Assembly: GCA_036346395.1 (NCBI GenBank)
Contig: CM070601.1
Location: 11,591,763-11,655,762 of the forward strand
Direction of reading: 5' to 3'
Source: Hsuehochloa calcarea
Lineage: Eukaryota; Streptophyta; Magnoliopsida; Poales; Poaceae
Length of the DNA: 64,000 bases
The notes under the pieces are model-generated. The model searched no databases. It was not told the DNA's origin and saw nothing but the letters and a program-made list of their open reading frames with translations. Below are positions 46,850 to 58,830 of the stretch, in pieces (the stretch's first letter is position 1; the number at the start of each line of letters is the position of its first letter). Position numbers and translations under genes: made by a program.

Positions 46850-49486
46850 TAGTACTAAATAGTAATGTATCCAACAACTTTTAGCATCAATATTTCAACA
46901 TAACCAATAGCAATGTACAATGATAAAGAAGTAGCGATCAAAATGCTTACCAACATAAAGAAACTCACTAAAAATATTGTTAATTGTAGCAAAGTGAAGC
47001 AACAAAGGGTGAAATCATGGATAAAGATAGCCAACATTGGCAAAATACATCATCTTACCTCAATGACCTATAAAAAAGAACAAAATGAATTAAAATTATC
47101 TAGTAAAAAAGTAGAATACTCGAATGAAAGTAAATGCAATACCTTTTAGTATTTACGTTCTTTCAAGTTCATAAACGGTGAACCACAACGTCATTGGTAA
47201 CTTTCTTCATTTCTTCTTTCTCCACATAACAAATTAGGCTATCACTTATGAAATCATCACTGATGCGATTGCACAAATAATTTTTCACAATTCTCATGGC
47301 TGAAAAACACCTCTTAACTGTGGCAGTGGCAATAGACAATACTAGTACTAGCTTCAAAAGTCGATAAACCAAAGGATAGCAAAGATGTTTCCTTGTCTCC
47401 ACTATTTTTTGAGAAAGTTAGGCCAATAGTCTATATGTTGAAGAATCTATCATCTGGTTGCACATCGACAATGTACATGCAAAGATGATGATTAAGGTCT
47501 ATCAATTTCCCAAAATCAAAATCAATGGGATAAAGTTTAGCTATCCTTATAAAATTATCCAAATTGAAATCATGAAATGAGTCTCTTGGAATCAAAGCGG
47601 TCGACCAAACAAGCAAGTTAGAGGTTGTCTCGTTGAAACGACTATCAAGCTCTTGAAGTAACCAATCAAGAACACCATTAAACAATCCACTTCATAATGA
47701 TGCTTGTTGGTAATTTTAGTTCTTTGTCATTGTTTCTTTGGATTAACATAAGCTTCTTCCATTTCCAACTTAGGAATACCATGTTTCTCACAAAAGGCAT
47801 ACACTTCACCTAGGACAGATTCCCACCCATCTCTTCTAAGCTCATCCAAATGCAAACTAGTTGATTTCACACATTTAATGACATTCACAATGTCTTGATC
47901 CTTTTGTTGCAGTGCTAGTGACAAGGTGTTTGTAATTATCAAGATAGTCAACATGAGATGCAAACAAAAGACAAAATCAAATGACTGAAAGTACACTAGT
48001 AAACCAAATGCTTGATCTCTATTTGTTCTGTCCTTTCTAAAATTGTGGCAACTGTTGGAACAAGTCAACCAAACTCTTAAGAGTTTTATAATGAGAACTC
48101 CAATGAGTATCTTAGGGTCTTTGAAGATATTGCTCTTGATTTAATCTCATCCCAGTTTGAAGTAGCCCACAACCTAAAACCTTGTGCACTTGTCGTGATT
48201 GATATCTCGAACCATGTTGGTGAGCCCACAACCTAAACCACTCTTTGAAAATCCACCCACCACATTCAACAAGATAGAAATCATACTAAAAAAATTACTA
48301 ATACATTTATGCTTTCCTACAACGGCCACAACTACTAATTAAAGTTGGTGAGCAAACAATAGACATAATAAGATGTGCTACTTTCTCTCGTGTCAATGAT
48401 TGCAAGCCATTGAACTCACCTTGCATATTACTAGCACCATCATATCCTTGGTCTCTAACTTGCTTCAAACTTAGCTTATATTATGCAAATAGAGAATCAA
48501 TAGAAGACTTGAGGTAGGCAGAAGTTGTCTCTTTCACATGAACAAGACCAACAAAACCCTCCTTTACAATTCCACAACTATCAACATACCGCAAGACCAC
48601 TGTCATTTGTTCTTTGCAAGAGACATCTCTGGACTCATCAACAAGCAAGCAAAACATATCATGTCCAATTTCTTTGATAATAGAATGCAATATGTCCTTT
48701 GCAAAATAATGAGCAATCTCCTTCTGGATGGGAGGAGACACCATAAGACAATTACCTGCAGCATTTTTACCCACCACTTTACCTAAAGCTGGATCATGCT
48801 CTGCTAAGAACTCATAAAATTCTAAGAAGTTTCCTTTGTTGTAGGACTAATTTGACTTATCATGGCCCCGGAAAGGCAATCTTTGCTTCAATAACACTCT
48901 AGCAACGTCAATCGAGGCATTTAGTCTAGTGAAATAAGCAACCTTTGAAGCTTCATTTTGTGTATAGATAGCAACATCAATGTGTTGTGCTCTTTTTAAT
49001 AAATCATCATAATTTTTCAATGCTTGGTTGTGAACGCTATTCACACCACCTACATGCTCTATTAGTCTAGCTTTCTTGTTCCAACAATTCCAACCATTTA
49101 TAACAAATACCTCATACCCAGCATCTTTCTTGTTACGGTCCCTAAACAAGAAACAACAAAAGTAATATACCATATCTTTGGACTCACTATATTCAGGCCA
49201 ACTCCCAAACTCATCAAACCATTCATGATTAAACATTCTGTTTTTATCCCCAAAAGTGTGTATATGAAAAATCATAAGTACGAGGTTGACAAGGCCCATT
49301 ATCCAAGTAATTTCTTCTTACCACATCTTTCTGATTAGGATGGTAGTCATCTATCATTTTCCTTTTGCCTGGATCAAAATGAATTTCCTCTTCCCAATTG
49401 ATAACTTTTGTAGGTGAATTCCTAGCATTAGTAGTGCTATCGGGTGCTTTTCTCTTTAGAAATTTTTTCATAAATTTGACCATCAT
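46850..49486 (-). pseudogene. TTF/DUF4371-type hAT transposase, degenerate
   Basis: Read on the minus strand from the Met at 49486: a basic start MMVKFMKKFLKRKAPDS; a TTF-type zinc-finger region (HEWFDEFGSWPEYSESKDMV, YYFCCFLFRDRN, FVINGWNCWNKKARL); the DUF4371 catalytic region (IQKEIAHYFAKDI, MFCLLVDESRDVSCKEQMTV); and the C-terminal hAT dimerisation domain at 47169-47402 (VYRLLKLVLVLSIATATVKR, CFSAMRIVKNYL). The pieces are in different frames with stops between them (for example near 48480 and 47700). The family resembles ZMYM1/zinc-finger-MYM-like hATs and differs from the BED-finger element at 13-17 kb. TIRs and TSD were not found. Confidence 0.85.
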
Positions 49487-49499
49487 TTCACGATTATTT

Positions 49500-50150
49500 G
49501 AAACCTCAATTAGATGCTATCAATTACTCAATTGTCATGTTCAACAACAAGAATAATAAATTACAAGCATCAAACATACGTGTGGATAAGTGTTTTTACT
49601 TATTTGACATTCGTTGAGCACAAATACACAATAGAACCTACATACGGGTCACGATCATGTAGAGTTCTTCTTGTTTCTCTTGATGAAACACTGGATAGGG
49701 AAGTCCTTTGGTCAATTGGTCCTAGCTGTTCAAACCACGGGGAATGGAGCCGCATCAGCTTTAGCTACAGAGCTGCCCAAAATAAACTAGAGTAGACACC
49801 CGAACCCACTCTTCTAAACCCTTGATGAAAATCAACATATCTAAATATGTGCTACGCTCCTCAGACCCAAAGATGGACTTGACAAGCCTTTAATTAGCAT
49901 GCCGCGAACAGGAATTAAAACTCACACTTGTAACTATCGTCCTAATTGACATCAAAACTGGTCAGAAGGTAAACTTTGTACAGAAATGTTAGACATCTAA
50001 AACTAGTGGCCTATTTGGAACATACATGTCTGAAATAAAAGAAAACCACATAAGTTACTTGCTTTTTCAATTTACCTCTTATATCTCATTTTTGTTTACT
50101 TTGCCTCCTATAAATTAATTTATCGTGCAAATAATCCCAGGCTGCATGTT
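49500..50150. other. No gene recognised
   Basis: AT-rich DNA between the hAT remnant and the next TIR element. A 93-aa plus-strand ORF (49514-49795) has no domain and no family resemblance. Confidence 0.4.
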
Positions 50151-50154
50151 AGCA

Positions 50155-51645
50155 CTATTTATTAGTTTTTTTAAAAAATAATATTTTTAAAAGAAAATTA
50201 CAAAAATAAATAGTCGGCCAAAAAAAAGAAGCAAAAATGGGTTCCTGTCGCCGGTTCAACTGGAGACAGGTACTCTGCCCCCCTTATGTCGCCAGTCCGA
50301 CTTCCTGTCGCTAGTTGAATTGGCGACATGAACTCCTTCCCTATAAAGGCTTGATGAAACCCTAAAATTCGGCACAAGATTCATTTGTGTTCAGAAAAAA
50401 GGAGGAGGGAAGGGAGAGGAGTAGAGGGGATGAGAGAAGCTAGTGAAGTACTATCCGTCCGGTTGCCCACCTGTGAGGTAATTTTTTTAAACCGAATGGA
50501 TTACATAGTTTTAGATGTACGGTTGCGTAGTGCAGTATATTGTACACAATTCTTTTTGGTGGGTAGTCTTATTTTAGATATGTGGTTAATCGGGGATTGA
50601 CCAACGTTATTTCCAATCGGCAACCGTGACCCCTACTAAGAGCAGAGGGCTTACATGGGGCGCTGTGATGCGGTGGTTGTTTCACATATTCCAAGAGAAC
50701 AATGATGTGTATGATCTGAGATTGAGTTGTCTTGCCACTCGAGCAATATAGCCCACATATTTGGAGTTAGTGCAGCTGAAGGGAACAAAGTCATGACAGT
50801 TATATCTACACGTGGCGAGGAAGGGAGGGAGGGATTTGGTCCTTCTGGCCCAGGCATATGCCAAGCCTATTCTTGCATCCGCGGTTGAACAAGAAAGGGG
50901 AGGTGATGTCGAAAAAGAAGTTGGTGACTCCAGCCATAGCGTGGCGCATACGCATTTAAGACTTACGTGAAGCGGCAGATCCACCTCGGCTCGGCCGTGC
51001 GAGTTCGAACTCGTGATAATCCATGTCCGTGGCAGACATGCTAGAACCTTGCCAGGAACTCTGTGCGCCACGTGGGCGAGATCTCATACGCTGCCATTTG
51101 GAAGCCTACGCAGGGCAACCTGGTCTGGAAGCTCACGTATTGCAGCGTCGGCGTCATCTCCCTACACGGGAGGTGAAACGTGTGTGTCTCTGGCGTCTAG
51201 CGGTTGACCAACGCCGTCACTAGGACTCGGTTGTATGGAAAATGCCTGGATGTATGACTAGGGCCGCGGTCTTGGATGTCCTCCCACATCGCCTTCACCA
51301 TCCGTGTCAGCCTATTCACCCCCCTCTAGTCGGCCACCTCGATCTTACACAGAGCTTCGCTGCCTTTCTTCTCTCCCTCTCCTCCTCTCTTTCTATTTTT
51401 TCCTGAATTAAAATGAGTTTGGACTGATTTTGGGGTTTTTTTATAGTTCGATTCCTGTTGCCAGTTCAACTGGCGATAGGAAGTCTGATCTGCGATAACT
51501 GGAATTTGAGTACTGTCGCCATTTGAAATGGCGATAGGAACCTGTCGCCAGTTCAACTAGCGACATGAACTCATTTTTGCTATTTTTTGGGCTGAGTATT
51601 TATTTTTGTAATTTTCTTTTAAAAAAATTATTTTAAAAAATCATA
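50155..51645. mobile_element. Long-TIR element, about 1.5 kb
   Basis: The left ~190 bp (50155-50340) match the reverse complement of about 51440-51645: shared features are an AAAAGAAAATTACAAAAATA block, then GGCGACAGGTTCC / GAACTGGCGACAGG words in inverted array. A CTATAAAGG box at about 50340 just inside the left TIR is a plausible promoter. Interior ORFs are short and unrecognised. Long TIRs suggest a MULE or fold-back element; no TSD was fixed. The right part is also present at 53989-54530 through tandem duplication II. Confidence 0.6.
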
Positions 51646-51649
51646 TTTA

Positions 51650-52530
51650 TTATGTGTTTGATTATCTTTGATACTTGTTCTAGTGATGACAAAACTTATT
51701 TCAATGACTTTAATACTTGCCTCAATTATTTGAGTGATTCCAATACTTGTAAGATATGACTTGAGCATGGGCGCATCTAAGTGAGACTTGAGGGGTGCAT
51801 AGGACACTGGGTCCAATTTTATTTTACTTTATCAAAGCCCATGTATACATATATGTGCACCCTGTAACATAACCTCAATGATCCCATGCACATGTGATAA
51901 TATGTATAGGGCACCCGATTGTTTTTCTTCTGGATCTGCCACTGGACTTGAGTACTAATGTTTCAATACTAACATTGTGTATTGCAAGTACTGAAATCAC
52001 TCAAATAATCAAAATAAGTATTAAAAGTACATAAATAATTGCTCAAACCCACTGAAACAAGTAAAAAAAAACCACGCGAAATTGTGTTAATGTGTGGCCT
52101 TAGGGTCTATTTGTACAGTAGCTTAGTTTATTTGGGACAAAGTAAACAAAAATGAGATGCAGAGAGAAAATTGAAAAAGATGGTGACTTATGGAGGGCTT
52201 TATGGATTCCCCCCTCTAAAAATCAGCTTGAGTTGGGCTTTGTATTGTTGAAAAACAAATCCATGTAGTCGGGTGGAGTTGGGTTGTTCCTCAAAAAGTT
52301 TAAGCTCATCCCCATTTAGGTTCCTCTAGGCCTGTGACGTGAACTTGAAGTGAGCCATAATAATAATTATTATTAAATATTGCATTAGCCAAGTCTTAAA
52401 CTCAATGACCTTTTGGCTTTAGTATTATATTGAGTTACATGCACCAAACCAATTTACCCAAAATATTAAGCTAACAAGGAAAGATGGGTAATATACTTTG
52501 GAACATGGATATGTTGCGGTCAATATGTAA
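51650..52530. other. Spacer between the long-TIR element and the CACTA element; no gene
   Basis: AT-rich DNA without coding signal, repeated at 54530-55425 in tandem duplication II. Its last ~95 bp (from about 52440) recur at 59832-59925 just beyond the CACTA element. Confidence 0.5.
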
Positions 52531-52941
52531 GTTCACTACTATAGAAAAGGTCTTCACAGACGGTTCGAAAACGTCATCACAGATGGTTGCTTGAGCCATC
52601 TGAGTTTATAGTTTAGTAATGACATGAGGTCATCATAGACGGTTTTCGAACCGTCTGTGATGCAGAATATCACAGACGATTATTGACTCAGAACCATCTG
52701 TGATAGTTGACTATCACCGACGGTTTGTAGATAAAATCGTCTGTGATAGCTTATGTATCACAGAAAATTTGTAGATGAAACCGCTATGATAGCTGAAGTT
52801 TGTAGATGAAACTGTCTATGATAGCTGATGTATCACAGACGGTTTCATCTACAAACCATCTGTGATGGCTGATGTATCACTGATGATTTGTAGATGAAAC
52901 CATCTATGATAGCTGATGTATGGAACCGTCTGTGATGACTC

Positions 52942-53388
52942 TTCTCTATAAAGTCTCCAAGCAGTGGCTGCTTGTGCATTTAAAAGCGGCTTCATATATA
53001 TTATATCTATATTATTCGTAGTCCCCAAGCCACTTTCGGGGGGTAGTCTACGCAGCATGAGGAGGATGAGAAAGCGGCCATGGGCAACTTCAAGAAGAGT
53101 CAGTTCTATGGTTGGTTGCTGATACATGATGTCACTTCCGAGTCAGAGTACCTACGCGTCTACGCTATTTTTTGAACATAGCGACGTCTAATTATCTGTC
53201 GACAACATCCAGGTAATTGGATGTCTACATGCTCTCCGGCAACCATGCTTTTGAAGTTGCCCGTGGTGCTATCTCATCCTCCTCATGTTCGTAGATGACC
53301 CCAAAGTGGCCGGGGACTACGAATAATATATATATGAAACCGATTTTAAAGGTACAAGCAACCATTGCTTGGGAGACTTTATAGAGAA
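52942..53388. repeat. Fold-back (long inverted repeat) in the CACTA left region, copy 1
   Basis: The left arm (about 52942-53098, from TTCTCTATAAAGTCTCC) and the right arm (about 53245-53388, ending GGAGACTTTATAGAGAA) are complementary with small differences, around a ~145-base loop. A transcript through it would form a ~150-bp hairpin. Confidence 0.8.
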
Positions 53389-53989
53389 CCACCCATATCA
53401 TCCAACCATCTCGAACACCCACCATAGCCCACATCATTCATCACCCACATAATAGAGCAATGGGAGAGAAAGGGATAGAGAGTAAAGGGGAGCAGCTTAC
53501 CCAACAAGAACCCAAATCGACCACGGCAGTAGCTCACCACATCCATCTCCTGCATGTATACATAAGCAACAACAACCCACATCAGTAAACATGCAAGTCA
53601 AACTCAAACCCAAAAACAAACAAAGAAAATGAAAAATTTGTATGTGTAAAACGATATTTTACCCTATACGAACCACATCTCATGAACTAACATCATACAC
53701 AGAGAACCCACCCATATCATCCAACCATCACAGAACACCCACCATAGCCCATATCATTCATCACCCACATCACGAGCAAGGGAAGGAAAATGATATATAG
53801 AGAGTAAAGGGAGTAGTTACCTAGTGCAACCAAAAATAGATCACCGTAGTAGCTCACCACATCAATCTCCCGCATGTATGCATAAGCAACAACAACCCAC
53901 ATAAGTAAACAAATCAAACTCAAACCCAAAATCAAGCAACAAAGAATGGAGGGGTAGCAGGAGGTCGTGGAGAAGTGCCGGAGAGGTGG

Positions 53990-56903
53990 AAGCCTACGCA
54001 GGCAACCAGTGCGGAAGCTCACGTATTGCAGCGTCGGCGTCATCTCCCTACACGGGAGGTGAAACGTGTGTGTCTCTGGCGTCTAGCGGTTGACCAACGC
54101 CGTCACTAGGACTCGGTTGTATGGAAAATGCCTGGATGTATGACTAGGGCCGCGGTCTTGGATGTCCTCCCACATCGCCTCCACCATCCGTGCCAGCCTA
54201 TTCACCCCCTCTAGTCGGCCACCTCGATCTTACACAGAGCTTCGCTGCCTTTCTTCTCTCCCTCTCCTCCTCTCTTTCTATTTTTTCCTGAAATAAAATG
54301 AGTTTGGACTGATTTTGGGGTTTTTTTATAGTTCGATTCCTGTTGCCAGTTCAACTGGCGATAGGAAGTCGGACTGGCGATAGCACGGGGCTGGGGTACT
54401 TGTCGCCATTTGAAATGGCGATAGGAACCTGTCGCCAGTTCAACTAGCGACATGAACTCATTTTTGCTATTTTTTGGGCTGAGTATTTATTTTTGTAATT
54501 TTCTTTTAAAAAAATTATTTAAAAAATCATATTTATTATGTGTTTTATTATCTTTGATACTTGTTCTAGTGATGACAAAACTTATTTCAATGACTTTAAT
54601 ACTTGCCTCAATTATTTGAGTGATTCCAATACTTGTAAGATATGACTTGAGCATGGGCGCATCTAAGTGAGACTTGAGGGATGCATAGGACACTGGGTCC
54701 AATTTTATTTTACTTTATCAAAGCCCATGTATACATATATGTGCACCCTGTAACATAACCTCAATGATCCCATGCACATGTGATAATATGTATAGGGCAC
54801 CCGATTGTTTTTCTTCTGGATCTGCCACTGGACTTGAGTACTAATGTTTCAATACTAACATTGTGTATTGCAAGTACTGAAATCACTCAAATAATCAAAA
54901 TAAGTATTAAAAGTACATAAATAATTGCTCAAACCCACTGAAACAAGTAAAAAAAACCACGCGAAATTGTGTTAATGTGTGGCCTTAGGGTCTATTTGTA
55001 CAGTAGCTTAGTTTATTTGGGACAAAGTAAACAAAAATGAGATACGGAGAGCAAATTGAAAAGGATGGTGACTTATGGAGGGCTTTATGGATTTCCCCCT
55101 CTAAAAATCAGCTTGAGTTGGGCTTTGTATTGTTGAAAAACAAATCCATGTAGTCGGGTGGAGTTGGGTTGTTCCTCAAAAGTTTAAGCTCATCCCATTT
55201 AGGTTCCTCTAGGCTGTGACGTGAACTTGAAGTGAGCCATAATAATAATTATTATTAAATATTGCATTAGCCAAGTCTTAAACTCAATGACCTTTTGGCT
55301 TTAGTATTATATTGAGTTACATGCACCAAACCAATTTACCCAAAATATTAAGCTAACAAGGAAAGATGGGTAATATACTTTGGAACATGGATATGTTGCG
55401 GTCAATATGTAAGTTCACTACTATAGAAAAGGTCTTCACAGACGGTTCGAAAACGTCATCACAGATGGTTGCTTGAGCCATCTGAGTTTATAGTTTAGTA
55501 ATGACATGAGGTCATCATAGACGGTTTTCGAACCGTCTGTGATGCAGAATATCATAGACGATTATTGACTCAGAACCATCTGTGATAGTTGACTATCACC
55601 GACGGTTTGTAGATAAAATCGTCTGTGATAGCTTATGTATCACAGAAAATTTGTAGATGAAACCGTCTATGATAGCTGAAGTTTGTAGATGAAACTGTCT
55701 ATGATAGCTGATGTATCACAGACGGTTTCATCTACAAACCATCTGTGATGGCTGATGTACCACTGATGATTTGTAGATGAAACCATCTATGATAGCTGAT
55801 GTATGGAACCGTCTGTGATGACTCTTCTCTATAAAGTCTCCAAGCAGTGGCTGCTTGTGCATTTAAAACTGGCTTCATATATATATTATATCTATATTAT
55901 TCGTAGTCCCCCAGCCACTTTCGGGGGGTAGTCTACGCAGCATGAGGAGGATGAGACAGCGGCCATGGGCAACTTCAAGAAGAGTCAGTTCTATGGTTGG
56001 TTGCTGATACATGATGTCACTTCCCAGTCAGAGTACCTACGCGTCTACGCTATTTTTTTAACATAGCGACGTCTAATTATCTGTCGACAACATCCAGGTA
56101 ATTGGATGTCTACATGCTCTCCTGGCAACCATGCTTTTTGAAGTTGCCCGTGGCTGCTATCTCATCCTCCTCATGTTGCGTAGATGACCCCCCGAAAGTG
56201 GCCGGGGGACTACGAATAATATATATATGAAACCGATTTTAAAGGTACAAGCAACCATTGCTTGGGAGACTTTATAGAGAACCAGCCCATATCATCCAAC
56301 CATCTCAGAACACCCACCATAGCCCACATCATTCATCACCCACATAATAGAGCAATGGGAGAGAAAGGGATAGAGAGTAAAGGGGAGCAGTTACCCCAGC
56401 GCAACCGGCAAATCGACCACGGCAGTAGCTCACCACATCCATCTCCTGCATGTATACATAAGCAACAACAACCCACATCAGTAAACATGCAAGTCAAACT
56501 CAAACCCAAAAACTGAAACAACAGAAAATGAAAAAATTTGTATGTGTAAAAACTGATATTTTACCCTATACGAACCACATCTCATGAACTAACATCATAC
56601 ACAGAGAACCCACCCATATCATCCAACCATCACAGAACACCCACCATAGCCCATATCATTCATCACCCACATCACAGAGCAAGGGGAAGGAAAATGATAT
56701 ATAGAGAGTAAAGGGGAGTAGTTACCTAGTGCAACCAGCAAATAGATCACCGGTAGTAGCTCACCACATCAATCTCCTGCATGTATGCATAAGCAACAAC
56801 AACCCACATAAGTAAACAAATCAAACTCAAACCCAAAAACTGAAGCAACAAAGAATGGAGGGGTAGCCGAGGGAGGTCAGTGGAGAAGTGCCGGGAGAGG
56901 TGG
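53990..56903 (+). repeat. Tandem duplication II, copy 2 (~2.9 kb)
   Basis: Second copy of 51102-53989, including an internal repeat of the CACTA left terminus at about 55430 and of the fold-back (55825-56281). It continues without a break into the unique CACTA interior at 56904. Most of the unit differs from copy 1 by only a few substitutions. Confidence 0.93.
55825..56281. repeat. Fold-back (long inverted repeat) in the CACTA left region, copy 2
   Basis: Duplicate of 52942-53388 with longer uninterrupted arm pairing (for example TAGTCCCCCAGCCACTTTCG against CGAAAGTGGCCGGGGGACTA), because it lacks the one-base losses seen in copy 1. Confidence 0.8.
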
Positions 56904-57013
56904 TTGAGAGGTTGAAGAGGGGAAGCCAGATCTAGCGGCGGGGAGGTGGATTTGGTCAGGGGGAGGTCGATTGGACCGGCGGCGGCATCACCATAGTTGT
57001 GTCACGATGGTGA

Positions 57014-57054
57014 CACTGCACAAGACTCTTACGATAAGAGTGTCTTGTGCAGTG
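57014..57054. repeat. Near-perfect 41-bp palindrome
   Basis: CACTGCACAAGACTCTTA, then a three-base loop, then its complement with a two-base insertion. It lies in the GC-rich interior of the CACTA element about 500 bp from the end of the F-box-type gene. Confidence 0.85.
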
Positions 57055-57239
57055 AAACGTGGTGTCACAACCCATGACAACGGGAAGAAGGGCGCCGCCG
57101 AGGAGATGGTGCGACTTGGGGGCGGCTGTCGGGGAGGAGGCTTCGGGGCGGCGGCGGTGAGGTCGGGGGCACTCGGGTGGGGAGGGGAACGAGCGAGAGT
57201 AAGAGTGCTGGGGAGTGATGAGTTAGGGCGCAAACCCTA

Positions 57240-57385
57240 GTAGGCTCCTATTAATAAAATGATATCACAAACGAATCTATTATGGAACCGTTAGTGATAC
57301 TTATCATATACAGTTCTATTATGGAACCGTCAGTGATATGGTCTCACATCACACACGGTTCTATAATAGAACTGTTTGTTATAAT
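57240..57385. repeat. Internal block of CACTA subterminal-like repeats
   Basis: GGAACCGT(T/C)AGTGATA and TATAATAGAACTG-type words repeat in both orientations. They resemble, but are not identical to, the element's own subterminal repeats, so a related smaller element may be nested here. Confidence 0.6.
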
Positions 57386-57529
57386 ATTCATACATAAATG
57401 CAAATTCAGAAGTACATATGACACATTCACATATTAGTAAAGAATTATATATGAATATTTCCTAAAACTATGCTAAAACCGATAATTTTACGGCAAGTAG
57501 TTCAATAACTCTGCAAAGAACTTGGCATA

Positions 57530-58631
57530 CTAATGCATAATCCTGCAGTCGTCACTGCCGAAGATGACGTAGTTGTCCCACCCTTCCATCACATCGCAGA
57601 CGGTGCTAGTGCACGGGTGACTGTCCTTTGACAGTGCCCACACCCGGCCCAGCGGCCAAGCCATCTTCTTCCACGCCGCCTCCTGGACCATGTCCGTAGC
57701 GAGCCTCCGGCACCGCCTGCATTCCTGGTTGGTCCTCTTGGCCGTCTCCCATCCGCCGTCGGCTGGCTCGCCCTCGACCTGACTAATGTATTGCTTCCCA
57801 ACGTCGCGCATCTTGCCGCCCGTGTAAAGGAGGAGGTCGAGCACGTAGGTCGCGGCCTTATGGCCGGCGACGACCACCCGTTCAAGAAACACGAGGTCGT
57901 GTTGCATGCCTTGGGGAGTGAAGACAAGCGCGTGGCCGATGATGAAGCAGGCCTCCGGGTTGCCGGCGCTGGCCAAGTGGTTGACGACGGCGAGGTAGCA
58001 CTCGTTGTCCTTCCACTTCATCGCCTCCTCCTGCTCCAGCGCCACGCGCCTCCCCACGGCGCGCTCCTTGGACGCCTTGTACATGGTCTTGCAACTATAA
58101 AATTCAAGACGATAGAATCTTAATACAAGAATTATTCCATAAGAGAAAATTAAGAGCTAGGCCAAATTAAGGTCGATGTTGCTAGTCAAATTCAATTCAG
58201 AACTGGATATTGGACACAAAACAAAATCAACACAAGATTATTTTGCGTCGTATAAATTTATATGATTTTTTAGGTTTTCTCCTTTTTATAGATTTTTAGA
58301 GGAATTACAATCAGGTTCTCTATCGGAACCTGAACCCGAAACGAACACGTGAGCTTTCCGACAATTAACTAGGATATGATATGCTAATCATCTTCAGAAA
58401 CTGTCTCAGAACAAAACTTAATGAAATGTTGACTCCTTCATACCTATCAAAAACAAAAGAACAGAATATGTATGTGACTCGTAGGCTGCAGAGGTCAACA
58501 ATGGGCTGAGGAGAGCTTGCAGCCATGAGGCCGACGATGTGGACGATGACATCGTGAGGAAAAGCGACAGCGATGGCCGACCTCCTCGCCTTGGTCCTCG
58601 CCGTCATGCTCTGCATGCTCACCAATACCAT
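57530..58631 (-). CDS. F-box/Sel1-like zinc-binding protein gene inside the CACTA element
   Basis: Two exons, 58631-58444 and 58094-57530, with a GTATGA donor and TATAG acceptor; 753 bp, 250 aa, with no stop or slip. Residues about 20-50 (AFPHDVIVHIVGLMAASSPQ then PIVDLCSLR) resemble a plant F-box. Next come a Sel1-like region (GNPEACFIIGHALVF, FLERVVVAGHKAATYVLDLL) and a Cys-rich tail (ECRRCRR ... HPCTSTVCD ... SDDCRI), as in plant F-box proteins of the At1g67623 type. F-box proteins normally recruit SCF ubiquitin-ligase substrates. The junction sequence VTYIFCSFVFD between the F-box and CKTMYKAS looks like read-through intron, so the splice may differ or the F-box may be impaired. One tail position is Gly (YVIFGSDDC) where I expect Cys. 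Probably a host gene captured by the transposon. Confidence 0.6.
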
Positions 58632-58739
58632 GCGTGCTCACCATGACGCACGATGGTCATTCTTCTAAAACGTCGAAGAGACGCATCGTAACGTCGACGC
58701 ACGAGACGAAGAGACGCATCGTGCTAGAGTTGAAAGATT

Positions 58740-58830
58740 GAATTATCACAGACAGTTATATTTAAAAACCATCTATGAAGTATGTAATCACAGAAGGTTC
58801 TTATTAAAAAAAACCATATGTGATGAGCCC
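58740..58830. repeat. CACTA-type subterminal repeats upstream of the F-box-type gene
   Basis: Degenerate TATCACAGACAGTT / AACCATCTATGA words lie about 110 bp upstream of the gene's start codon, interior to the terminal array at 59580-59800. Confidence 0.6.

Larger units (their letters stand above)
51102..53989 (+). repeat. Tandem duplication II, copy 1 (~2.9 kb)
   Basis: Direct repeat of 53990-56903. The unit begins GAAGCCTACGCAGG inside the long-TIR element and ends GAGAGGTGG inside the CACTA element, so it joins the right part of the first element, the ~900-bp spacer and the left 1.45 kb of the CACTA element. Three bases (TGG) are shared at both breakpoints. Copy 1 shows a cluster of one-base deletions relative to copy 2 at about 53230-53989. 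Confidence 0.93.

Noticed and set aside
50990..51025. GAGTTCGAACTC resembling a tRNA T-arm
   Set aside because: It is a simple palindrome; flanking bases do not form a T-stem or acceptor stem and no anticodon arm is present.
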